A stretch of DNA of 15,203 nucleotides from Flavobacteriales bacterium (GTDB taxonomy: Bacteria > Bacteroidota > Bacteroidia > Flavobacteriales > Flavobacteriaceae). Below the pieces are notes generated by a model. It made no database searches. It was not told where the DNA came from and worked only from the letters and a program-made list of their open reading frames with translations. The stretch is from positions 1 to 15,203 of the forward strand of contig JALVEJ010000059.1 of assembly GCA_027031025.1 (NCBI GenBank), in the 5' to 3' direction. A program made the translations under genes and the position numbers. Positions 7,181 through 14,338 of this stretch are shown one piece after another (position 1 is the stretch's first letter; the number at the start of each line of letters is the position of its first letter).

Positions 7181-7377
7181 ATGCCCTGCGTGAGGGATTG
7201 CAGTGGCAGCTTGCCGAAAAAAATACATGACAAAAATCACGGCTTTTGCAGCGACCGCAGGAAGCTCGTAAAAGCTGTAGATTTTTTATGTATTTTTAAG
7301 GCAACTATAACGAAAAGCCCGGTGCCGTACAAGTAGAGCGGATTTTTAGCGGTGGAAAACTTGTGCGGGACACGCCC
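7181..7377 (+). ncRNA. Candidate structured RNA or structured intergenic repeat, unclassified
   Basis: About 200 bases with no reading frame but dense complementarity. The first hairpin is CCCT 7184-7187 with AGGG 7193-7196. A long arm pairs 7211-7215 and 7219-7228 with 7288-7297 and 7300-7304, and encloses an inner arm at 7232-7249 with 7268-7286. A third hairpin is 7325-7334 with 7359-7368. The GCGTG loop of the first hairpin (7188-7192) is complementary to CACGC at 7371-7375, so a loop-to-3'-end pseudoknot is possible. From memory, blocks opening with CCTGCGTGAGGGAT and closing with CACGCCC recur between genes in flavobacterial genomes; I cannot confirm this here or give a family name. It is more GC-rich than its flanks and lies directly before pbpC, so a leader role is also possible. 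Confidence 0.42.
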
Positions 7378-7390
7378 AAAATATTAAAGT

Positions 7391-9745
7391 TTGAAAATCA
7401 AGATATTACAACATATTAAAAAACATCCTTGGCGTTACTTTTTGGCTTTGACGGCTTTGGTTTGGTTTTGGTTCAGTTTGCCTAAACCTTTGTTTAAGGT
7501 GCCGTATGCGACGGTTTTATATAGCCGTGATGGTGAATTGGCAGGGGCGCAAATTGCCAAAGACGGACAGTGGCGATTTCCGCTTTCGGATAGTTTGCCC
7601 GAGAAGTATAAGCAATGTGTGGTTGCTTATGAAGATGCGTATTTTTACAAACATCCTGGGGTGAATCCGGTGTCGTTGGTCAAGGCGTTGTATCAAGATA
7701 TTAAAGTAGGCAAAATAGTACGGGGCGGTAGCACCTTGACCATGCAAGTGATGCGGATGGCGCGCGGTAACCGGTCGAGAAATTTATATCAAAAACTGAT
7801 AGAAATGATTTTGGCTTTGCGCTTGGAATGTTCTTATAGCAAAGACGAGATTTTAAACTTGTATGCGTCGCATGCACCTTTTGGGGGGAATGTCGTGGGC
7901 TTGGAAGCAGCGGCTTGGCGTTACTACGGGCGTGCGCCCACGCAACTCTCATGGGGCGAAACGGCGACTTTGGCGGTGTTGCCTAACGCACCGACACTCA
8001 TTTATCCGGGGAAAAATCAGCAAGTTTTGAAACGAAAACGCGATGCGTTGTTGGATAAATTGCTTAAAAACCATGTGATAGACAGCATGACTTGCCGTTT
8101 GGCAAAAGCCGAAGCTTTACCGCAAAAGCCACAGCGCTTACCGCGATGGGCACCGCACTTGCTCGATAAGTCAGTTAAGGACATGCATGCCGGTGAACGT
8201 ATATATAGTAGTTTAGATTTGAATTTGCAAAAGCAAGTAGAACAAATTCTGCGACAACATTACGGCTATTTATCATCTAATAAGATTTATAATGCCGGTG
8301 TATTGGTTGCCGATGTAGAAACCGGACAAATATTGGTTTATGCCGGGAATATACCCGAAGATGTACAGCCCCCCAATCAATCGGTGGATATGATTACGGC
8401 ACCGCGCAGCACGGGCAGTATTTTAAAACCCTTTTTGTATGCATGGGCATATAAAGATGGCGTGATTTTGCCCAATAGTTTGCTCAAAGATATTCCGACG
8501 CAAATAGCGGGTTACCATCCAAGGAATTATAATAAATCTTATGACGGCGCCGTGCCGGCAAGTGATGCCTTGGCGCGTTCACTCAATATTCCGGCTGTGC
8601 GTTTACTGCGAACTTACGGATTGCAAAAATTTAGAGACCAATTGCAAAATCTGCATTTGTCGCATATTGATAAACCGGCGGATTACTACGGACTAACCTT
8701 AATATTGGGCGGTGCCGAAACCAGTTTGTGGGATATAACCGGCAGTTATGCCGCTATGGCTCGCGTTCTCAAACATTATAATACAAGTGGCGGTTATAAT
8801 CCTACGGATTATTTTTCGCTGACTTATTTGCCGGTAAAACGGCGCTTTGAACCAAAAGCGGAAGCGGATTTGTTTGGGGCGGATAATATCTGGTTTACGT
8901 TAAAGCCCTTGTCCGATAAAGACCGACCCATGGAAGGCGATGATTGGAATATTTACCGGTCAGCTCAAAAGATTGCATGGAAAACCGGTACCAGTTTCGG
9001 GCATCGTGATGCTTGGTGTATCGGACTTACGCCACGTTATGTGGTAGGCGTTTGGGTGGGAAATGCCACGGGCGAAGGGCGTCCGGGTTTAACCGGTACA
9101 CGCTCGGCAGCGCCTTTGATGTTTGAAGTGTTTAAACGACTGCCTTCAAGTCAGTGGTTTGAGCAGCCTTTGCAAGCCATGCAACAGGCAAAGGTTTGCC
9201 GGCAAAGCGGCTATTTGGCATCGCCGCAGTGTACAGATGTTGAGATTGCCTATATTCCACAAAATGGTGAGCGTAGTGCTGTCTGTCCGTATCATAAAAT
9301 AGTGCATTTGAACAAAGAAGGAACTAAACGGGTGAATTCGTCTTGCTATAATGTGGCTGATATGACCAACAAAAGCTATTTTGTATTGCCGCCGGTTATG
9401 GCGTGGTATTACAAACAAAAACATCCGGAATACAGAGAACTACCGCCTTGGGCGCCGGATTGTCAACCGGATGATGACCGGTCATTGGCATTGATTTATC
9501 CTAAAAAAGGTATCAAAATTTTTATTCCGAATGATTTTGGTAACCGGCGTCAAAAAATCGTTTGTAAAGCGGTGGATCAAAATCCGGATGCTAAGGTTTA
9601 TTGGCATTTGGATAATGAATTTGTCCAATTGACGCGCGTTAAACATCAAATAGAGATTTTTGCGAAGCCGGGAAAACACCGTTTGACACTGGTTGATGAT
9701 GCCGGACACCGTATAGTTTGTCAGTTTGAGGTTAGCGGGAAATAG
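7391..9745 (+). CDS. pbpC: Penicillin-binding protein 1C, bifunctional transglycosylase/transpeptidase
   Basis: This class A PBP polymerises lipid II into glycan strands and cross-links their peptides at the outer face of the inner membrane. The 784-residue product has a short cytoplasmic start and a membrane anchor at about 15-31. The GT51 transglycosylase domain carries the first catalytic Glu81 in EDAYFYKHPGV and the GGSTLTMQ segment. The transpeptidase domain has all three motifs: S343-I-L-K346, S397-L-N399 and K531-T-G. A C-terminal PBP1C-type domain lies near 700-784. The TTG start is forced: an in-frame TAA lies six bases upstream and no early ATG exists. The alpha-2-macroglobulin gene often paired with pbpC is not adjacent; upstream is the structured intergenic block and downstream an unrelated promoter. 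No TAnnTTTG element is seen just before the gene. Confidence 0.95.
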   Translation: MKIKILQHIKKHPWRYFLALTALVWFWFSLPKPLFKVPYATVLYSRDGELAGAQIAKDGQWRFPLSDSLPEKYKQCVVAYEDAYFYKHPGVNPVSLVKALYQDIKVGKIVRGGSTLTMQVMRMARGNRSRNLYQKLIEMILALRLECSYSKDEILNLYASHAPFGGNVVGLEAAAWRYYGRAPTQLSWGETATLAVLPNAPTLIYPGKNQQVLKRKRDALLDKLLKNHVIDSMTCRLAKAEALPQKPQRLPRWAPHLLDKSVKDMHAGERIYSSLDLNLQKQVEQILRQHYGYLSSNKIYNAGVLVADVETGQILVYAGNIPEDVQPPNQSVDMITAPRSTGSILKPFLYAWAYKDGVILPNSLLKDIPTQIAGYHPRNYNKSYDGAVPASDALARSLNIPAVRLLRTYGLQKFRDQLQNLHLSHIDKPADYYGLTLILGGAETSLWDITGSYAAMARVLKHYNTSGGYNPTDYFSLTYLPVKRRFEPKAEADLFGADNIWFTLKPLSDKDRPMEGDDWNIYRSAQKIAWKTGTSFGHRDAWCIGLTPRYVVGVWVGNATGEGRPGLTGTRSAAPLMFEVFKRLPSSQWFEQPLQAMQQAKVCRQSGYLASPQCTDVEIAYIPQNGERSAVCPYHKIVHLNKEGTKRVNSSCYNVADMTNKSYFVLPPVMAWYYKQKHPEYRELPPWAPDCQPDDDRSLALIYPKKGIKIFIPNDFGNRRQKIVCKAVDQNPDAKVYWHLDNEFVQLTRVKHQIEIFAKPGKHRLTLVDDAGHRIVCQFEVSGK

Positions 9746-9807
9746 ATTAGGTTGACCTTTTTGTTTTCTTTAAAATTTATTGGTTTAGATAATAAGAATC
9801 AATGCTA

Positions 9808-9838
9808 TTGACTTCGGTCGGATATTGTTGTATCTTTG
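9808..9838 (+). promoter_or_regulatory. Bacteroidota-type promoter of the DUF1931 gene
   Basis: TTG at 9808-9810, a 20-base spacer and TATCTTTG at 9831-9838 make a near-ideal match to the Bacteroidota consensus. It predicts a leader of about 25 bases before the ATG at 9870 and excludes the upstream TTG at 9825 as the start. Confidence 0.72.
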
Positions 9839-9869
9839 CCGGATATTAATCAAAAAAATTAGAAAGAAT

Positions 9870-10319
9870 ATGTCATTAATTGGAGTATCAAAATTTGAAG
9901 CTTTTTTTAGAAAAGCAGGTAGTTTGGACATTGACAAATCAGATGTAAGAAGAATTTACGATTTTACAAATGAAGTCATTTACAGATTACTCACAGTAGG
10001 GATGAAAAACGCTTCTTTAAACGGGAGAGATGTATTATGGTATACCGATTTACCCATTACCGAAGGTTTAGAAGCGCAAATTCAAGAGTTTAGAGAGCTC
10101 AATGAAGAATTGGATTTGGAAGGTATTTTAGAGGCAATTACTAAAATGCCGCCATTGAAATTGGCTATCGGTGAAGATGTTGAGCAAGAATTGCCCAATA
10201 TTGCCGGTGGTATTTTAATTGCTTTAATCAAAACCTTCAAAACCTTGGAGCCTAAACTCAAAAACCCTCAAACTGCACATTGGGAAAGAGCTAAAGCTAT
10301 TTTTGAAACTTTGTTGTAA
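9870..10319 (+). CDS. DUF1931 family protein, predicted tandem histone fold
   Basis: This 149-residue protein has no signal peptide or membrane segment. It resembles, from memory of the family, the DUF1931 proteins of Aquifex (Aq_328) and Thermus, whose structures show two histone folds in one chain. The shared marks are NGRDVLWYTDLPIT at 51-64, corresponding to the end of the long helix, loop and third helix of fold one, and PPLKLAIGEDVEQELPNIAGG at 94-114, leading into the long helix of fold two. The first fold spans about 5-75 and the second about 80-149. The molecular role of the family is not settled; DNA binding has been proposed because of the fold, but this sequence is acidic and has few basic patches, so DNA compaction is not assured. 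The ATG at 9870 was chosen because an upstream start would overlap the -7 element. A terminator follows. Confidence 0.8.
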   Translation: MSLIGVSKFEAFFRKAGSLDIDKSDVRRIYDFTNEVIYRLLTVGMKNASLNGRDVLWYTDLPITEGLEAQIQEFRELNEELDLEGILEAITKMPPLKLAIGEDVEQELPNIAGGILIALIKTFKTLEPKLKNPQTAHWERAKAIFETLL

Positions 10320-10341
10320 TGACTGTTTCAAACTAATTTAT

Positions 10342-10372
10342 AGCCAAAGCGCCTTGTGTGCTTTGGCTTTTT
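10342..10372 (+). terminator. Rho-independent terminator after the DUF1931 gene
   Basis: AGCCAAAGC at 10342-10350 pairs perfectly with GCTTTGGCT at 10360-10368 around a 9-base loop and is followed by T residues. It sits only 18 bases before the next ATG, so it may attenuate rather than fully separate the two genes. Confidence 0.8.
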
Positions 10373-10390
10373 AATAAAAATATCAAAAAC

Positions 10391-11344
10391 ATGGAAACAA
10401 ACAATTTACCCGAAGGCTTATATGCCAAAATCAAAACGAACAAAGGCGATATTTTAACCAAATTAGAATATGAAAAAACACCCGGAACCGTTGCTAATTT
10501 TGTAGCTTTGGCCGAAGGCAACCATCCTGAGGTTGCCCAGGCGCATAAAGGCAAAAAATATTATGACGGATTGACGTTTCATCGTGTCATTGACAATTTT
10601 ATGATACAAGGTGGTGACCCGACCGGAACGGGAGCCGGTGGTCCCGGATATAAATTTGATGATGAAATTCACCCCGACTTGAAACATGATAGTGCCGGTG
10701 TATTATCTATGGCAAATGCCGGACCGGGCACGAACGGCAGTCAGTTTTTTATCACTCACGAGGCAACGCCTTGGTTAGACGGTAAACATACGGTTTTTGG
10801 TAAAGTGCTTGAAGGACAAGATGTGGTAAACAGCATAGCACAAGGCGACCAAATTGAAAATGTTGAGATCATCAGAGTGGGGGATAAAGCCAAAGCTTTC
10901 AATGCTCCGGAGGAATTTACAAAATTTAATAATGCCAAAGCCGAAAGAGAACGTAAAGCCAAAGAAGCCGCCGAAACTGCCCTTAATAAATTAGCCGAAG
11001 GATTTGAACAAACCCAATCGGGCTTGCGATACAAAATTATGCACAAAAGCAACAGCGGTAAAAAACCGGAAAAAGGCAAAAATGTGGCGGTTCATTATGT
11101 CGGTAAATTGGCTGATGGTACTGTATTTGACAACTCTTATGGCCGTGGAGAACCCATTGAATTTCCGATAGGCGTGGGTTATGTTATTCCCGGTTGGGAC
11201 GAAGGTATTCAGCTCTTGGAAGAGGGCGATAAAGCCACTTTTGTTATTCCGTCATATTTGGCTTATGGCGAATCCGGTGCCGGCGGTGTAATTCCGCCTA
11301 ATGCCAATCTGGTTTTTGATGTGGAGTTGGTGAAAGTGGATTAA
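10391..11344 (+). CDS. Cyclophilin-FKBP fusion peptidyl-prolyl isomerase
   Basis: This single 317-residue cytoplasmic chain contains two unrelated prolyl isomerase folds. Residues 8-165 are a cyclophilin with F63-H64-R65 (catalytic Arg), Q73 in NFMIQGGDP, MANAGPGTNGSQFFIT and LDGKHTVFG. A charged, probably helical linker rich in Ala, Lys and Glu covers 170-205. Residues 210-317 are an FKBP with VHYVGKLADGTVFD, VIPGWDEG, YLAYGESG and IPPNANLVFDVEL, a near-complete set of active-site residues. This order (cyclophilin first) is the dual-family CFBP arrangement described in flavobacteria. The expected role is folding of cytoplasmic proteins, possibly joined to chaperone activity. The ATG at 10391 was chosen; an in-frame upstream start would lie inside the terminator stem. 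No promoter element is visible in the 18 bases before it, so expression may depend on read-through from the DUF1931 gene or on a promoter inside it. Confidence 0.93.
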   Translation: METNNLPEGLYAKIKTNKGDILTKLEYEKTPGTVANFVALAEGNHPEVAQAHKGKKYYDGLTFHRVIDNFMIQGGDPTGTGAGGPGYKFDDEIHPDLKHDSAGVLSMANAGPGTNGSQFFITHEATPWLDGKHTVFGKVLEGQDVVNSIAQGDQIENVEIIRVGDKAKAFNAPEEFTKFNNAKAERERKAKEAAETALNKLAEGFEQTQSGLRYKIMHKSNSGKKPEKGKNVAVHYVGKLADGTVFDNSYGRGEPIEFPIGVGYVIPGWDEGIQLLEEGDKATFVIPSYLAYGESGAGGVIPPNANLVFDVELVKVD

Positions 11345-11395
11345 CATATCCTGCTTTCTTTAATATTCTATATTTAGTCAAAAAAATAGTGCAAG

Positions 11396-11431
11396 AGCCT
11401 GTTCCGGAATCTAATCTCCGGACAGGCTTTT
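11396..11431 (+). terminator. Rho-independent terminator after the PPIase gene
   Basis: AGCCTGT-T-CCGGA at 11396-11408 pairs with TCCGGACAGGCT at 11417-11428, with a single bulged T, and a short T run follows. The 250-base gap around it holds no gene; its right part carries a direct repeat and a -7 element for hutH. Confidence 0.72.
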
Positions 11432-11522
11432 GTAGTTCGTGCCTGTAAGTAATCTATTGAAATGACATAAATATTATGAATGATTTATGGTTTGAATTTG
11501 AAACCGGATACTACTATTGAAA

Positions 11523-11553
11523 AACTTTCAACTTTTAAGTTTAACTTTCAACT
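11523..11553 (+). repeat. 11-base direct repeat upstream of hutH
   Basis: AACTTTCAACT occurs at 11523-11533 and again at 11543-11553, a period of 20 bases or about two helix turns. It lies just upstream of the hutH -7 element, over the expected -33 region, so it could be an operator; chance in AT-rich DNA is also possible. Confidence 0.5.
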
Positions 11554-11561
11554 CAAAATTG

Positions 11562-11569
11562 TATATTTG
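11562..11569 (+). promoter_or_regulatory. -7 promoter element of hutH
   Basis: TATATTTG fits TAnnTTTG and lies 26 bases before the GTG start. There is no clear TTG at the -33 distance; the second copy of the direct repeat lies there instead, which would fit an activator-dependent promoter. Confidence 0.45.
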
Positions 11570-11595
11570 ATGACCGAATTTTAAACTCAACACAC

Positions 11596-13095
11596 GTGGA
11601 AACGTATCATATGATAGACGACAAATTCCTAAATCTCAATGATTTATGGCAGATCTTTTCGCAAAATAAAAAACTGAAACTTTCCGTAAAAAGCCGTGAA
11701 AAGATTGTAAAAGCCCGCCGGTTTCTCGACCAAAAAATAAAATCGTCCAAAAGACCTTTGTATGGGATCAATACCGGTTTCGGTGCTTTGCACAATATCA
11801 AAATTGACGATAGTCAAATCAACCAATTACAAGAAAATTTGGTCAAAAGTCATGCTTGTGGTATTGGTGAACCTGTGCCTGATGACATTGTTAAATTGAT
11901 GTTATTGCTCAAAATTTTATCCTTGTCCAAGGGACATTCGGGCGTGCAACTCAAAACCGTCGAATTACTTATCAATTTTTATAACAACGATATTCTACCG
12001 GTGGTTTACAAGCAAGGTTCGTTAGGTGCTTCGGGCGATTTGGTGCCTTTGGCACACTTGTCTCTGCCTTTAATGGGAGAAGGCGAGGTAAGCTATCAAA
12101 ATCAAATTTATTACGGAAAAGAGATTTTAAACAAATTTGATTGGCAACCGGTCAAATTGCAGGCGAAAGAAGGTTTGGCGCTGCTCAACGGTACGCAATT
12201 TATGTCGGCATATGGCGTGTATAATTTGTTTGCGACAAAAAAATTACTATATATTGCCGATCTTATTTCGGCAATCTCGTTAGAGGCATTTAACGGCCGC
12301 ATTGAACCTTTTGATGCCTTGGTGCAAGATGTCAGACCGCATACCGGACAGATACAAACCGCAGCTTTTTTCCGAGATATTTTAGATGATAGCGAACTTA
12401 TCAAGCAATCCAAAAAGCATGTGCAAGATCCGTATTCGTTTCGTTGTATACCACAAGTTCACGGTGCTAGCAAAGATGCTGTTGCTTATGTAGAGCAAAC
12501 GATTATTAATGAGATCAATGCCGTTACAGACAACCCTTTAATTTTTCCCGATGAAGACAAAATAATATCGGGCGGTAATTTTCACGGGCAACCCTTAGCC
12601 TTGTCTTTGGATATGTTAGCCATTGCCATGAGTGAAATAGCCAATATTTCTGAACGTCGCACTTATCAACTGATCAGTGGTAAACGCGGATTGCCGGCAT
12701 TTTTGGTCAATAATCCCGGTTTAAACTCCGGTTTAATGATCCCGCAATACACCTCAGCCAGTGCCGTAAGTCAAAACAAACAATTGGCGACTCCCGCCAG
12801 CGTCGATTCCATAGAATCCAGTAACGGGCAAGAAGACCATGTCAGTATGGGTGCCAATGCGGCAACTAAAGCCTATCGTGTTCTCGATAATGTACAAAAA
12901 GTTTTAGCCATTGAACTTTTGACAGCCGCACAAGCTTTGGATTTTAGAGAATTGAAAACTTCCGTTTTCTTACAAAATTTTATAGAAACATATCGCAAGG
13001 AAGTGCCTTTTATTGAAGAAGATCGCATTTTACAAAAAGATATTGTCAAGTCCATTGCCTTTATCAAGAATATGAGATTGGAGAACATTAGTTAA
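11596..13095 (+). CDS. hutH: Histidine ammonia-lyase
   Basis: HutH removes ammonia from L-histidine to give urocanate, the first step of histidine breakdown, as a cytoplasmic tetramer. The product has about 499 residues, the normal length. It carries YGINTGFG at 56-63, the Ala145-Ser146-Gly147 triad that cyclises to the MIO cofactor, S85-H86 (the histidine-type selectivity pair rather than the tyrosine-lyase pattern), RCIPQVHGASKD, SGGNFHGQP, NPGLNSGLMIPQYT and QEDHVSMG with the conserved Glu. The GTG start at 11596 gives METYH..., which matches my recollection of flavobacterial homologues; an ATG at 11611 would shorten it by five residues. No hutU, hutI or hutG is adjacent, so the gene stands alone in the visible region. 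Flavobacterial flexirubin clusters also use lyases of this family, but no such genes are visible here. Confidence 0.95.
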   Translation: METYHMIDDKFLNLNDLWQIFSQNKKLKLSVKSREKIVKARRFLDQKIKSSKRPLYGINTGFGALHNIKIDDSQINQLQENLVKSHACGIGEPVPDDIVKLMLLLKILSLSKGHSGVQLKTVELLINFYNNDILPVVYKQGSLGASGDLVPLAHLSLPLMGEGEVSYQNQIYYGKEILNKFDWQPVKLQAKEGLALLNGTQFMSAYGVYNLFATKKLLYIADLISAISLEAFNGRIEPFDALVQDVRPHTGQIQTAAFFRDILDDSELIKQSKKHVQDPYSFRCIPQVHGASKDAVAYVEQTIINEINAVTDNPLIFPDEDKIISGGNFHGQPLALSLDMLAIAMSEIANISERRTYQLISGKRGLPAFLVNNPGLNSGLMIPQYTSASAVSQNKQLATPASVDSIESSNGQEDHVSMGANAATKAYRVLDNVQKVLAIELLTAAQALDFRELKTSVFLQNFIETYRKEVPFIEEDRILQKDIVKSIAFIKNMRLENIS

Positions 13096-13180
13096 ATACC
13101 TTTGAGGCATGATTTACGGTTTCTGTTAATTAAAATTATTAATTACGCAAAGCGCCATATAAAAAATAATTAAAAAACCT

Positions 13181-13188
13181 TACATTTG
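13181..13188 (+). promoter_or_regulatory. -7 promoter element of the oxidoreductase operon
   Basis: TACATTTG fits TAnnTTTG and ends 20 bases before the TTG start at 13209. No good TTG -33 element is seen. The 113-base gap upstream holds AT-rich sequence with no terminator that I can recognise for hutH. Confidence 0.45.
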
Positions 13189-13208
13189 TCCTATTAAATT
13201 TTAATATT

Positions 13209-14327
13209 TTGAAAACAAAAACTGCTACAAAAACCCTAATAGACGGCTCTAAACTTATTATCGAATCATTAGTGAGAGCCGGAGCGGATACATTTATTGC
13301 GTATCCCATTACACCGTCAAATTGGATGTATAAATATGGCAAACAACGTTTTCCGCAATTTTATGCGGCGCCTGACGAAATTACGACTTTTCAATGGATG
13401 GCGGGTATGTCCGCAGCAGGCAGATTGCCGGCAACCTCAAGTGCTTTCCCGGGTATTGCCCTTATGGTTGAAAGTATTAATATGGCGTATGCCATGGAAT
13501 TACCCATGGTGGTTATATTAACCCAACGTTTAGGTCCTAGCACGGGGTCGGCGACAACAGGAGCACAAGGCGATTTAGCTATCTTAAACGGCATTATTTC
13601 AGGGGGGTATCCACTTCCGGTATTTTCACCTTCTAGTTTTGAAGACGCTTGGGAATTGTCTGCCAAAGCCGTCGAAACAGCTGTAAAGTTTCGTACGCCG
13701 GTATTCCTCTTAACCTCCAAAGAAATGGTGATGTATCAAAAATCATTTGATTTATCCAATCTGAAACCTGTCAGTAAAGTTGACAGACCTGAACCTAAAA
13801 TTGAAGGCGATTATTTGCCATATAAAGCCGATGAAAGTTTAGTGCCGCCATTCTTGCCTTTGGGACATGACGAACATTTGGTTCGGATAACCGCATCAAC
13901 GCATGATGAAGCCGCCAATATCCGTAAAAACGATCCGGAAGCTCTGGCAAATACCAGACGTTTACGTGACAAATTTATCCAACGGATTGATGAACTGACT
14001 GCTTATGATTTAGATGAGCAAGATGGTGCAACCGATTTGATTCTAACCTGGGGTATAACGGCTGATGCAGCCCGCGATGCGCTACAAAGTTTACGTCAGC
14101 AAAGTCAAAAAGTCGACTTGTTGGTTGTCAAGTCTTTGTTGCCTGTACCACCGGTAATTTATGATATTATTGACCGCTATGACAAGGTTGTGATAGCCGA
14201 AGAAAACTTAACCGGTCAATACAAAGAAATTTTATTTGGAAAACGTCCGGAAAAACATATCAAGCAAGTCAATAAAATGGGTAATATGATTCATCCGCAA
14301 GAAATCATAGAAGCTGTTTTATCTTAA
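13209..14327 (+). CDS. 2-oxoacid:ferredoxin oxidoreductase, alpha subunit
   Basis: The alpha subunit helps bind thiamine diphosphate and the 2-oxoacid in the enzyme that oxidatively decarboxylates 2-oxoacids to acyl-CoA, reducing ferredoxin. The 372 residues cover domain I (about 8-190), with YPITPS at 32-37, PDEITTFQWMAG, TSSAFPGIALMVE and TQRLGPSTGSATTGAQGDL, and a C-terminal domain II (about 260-372). No gamma domain is fused at the N terminus, unlike the long alpha chains common in flavobacteria; a gamma-like segment instead appears at the end of the beta gene. The start is a TTG, the only start that keeps the YPITPS region and follows the predicted promoter. The beta gene begins 11 bases after the stop, so both are one operon. 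Substrate (2-oxoglutarate, branched-chain 2-oxoacids or pyruvate) cannot be fixed from the sequence; a 2-oxoglutarate (Kor) enzyme is the most usual choice. Confidence 0.9.
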   Translation: MKTKTATKTLIDGSKLIIESLVRAGADTFIAYPITPSNWMYKYGKQRFPQFYAAPDEITTFQWMAGMSAAGRLPATSSAFPGIALMVESINMAYAMELPMVVILTQRLGPSTGSATTGAQGDLAILNGIISGGYPLPVFSPSSFEDAWELSAKAVETAVKFRTPVFLLTSKEMVMYQKSFDLSNLKPVSKVDRPEPKIEGDYLPYKADESLVPPFLPLGHDEHLVRITASTHDEAANIRKNDPEALANTRRLRDKFIQRIDELTAYDLDEQDGATDLILTWGITADAARDALQSLRQQSQKVDLLVVKSLLPVPPVIYDIIDRYDKVVIAEENLTGQYKEILFGKRPEKHIKQVNKMGNMIHPQEIIEAVLS

Positions 14328-14338
14328 AAATTAGAAAA

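Noticed and set aside
7168..7390. Small protein gene in the gap before pbpC
   Set aside because: No open frame of useful length with a start codon was seen on either strand, and the base-pairing pattern points to RNA or DNA structure instead.
9825..9869. Upstream in-frame TTG start for the DUF1931 gene
   Set aside because: It precedes and overlaps the TATCTTTG promoter element; family proteins begin near the ATG at 9870.
10358..10390. Upstream in-frame start for the cyclophilin-FKBP gene
   Set aside because: It lies in the terminator stem-loop, and the cyclophilin fold is complete from the ATG at 10391.
13120..13145. AT-rich near-palindrome between hutH and the oxidoreductase operon, considered as a terminator
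   Set aside because: It is made only of A and T, with a weak stem and no T tail beyond what is expected by chance.
13391..13720. Minus-strand reading frame of 109 codons inside the oxidoreductase alpha gene
   Set aside because: It lies opposite highly conserved active-site segments of the real gene and is a shadow frame.
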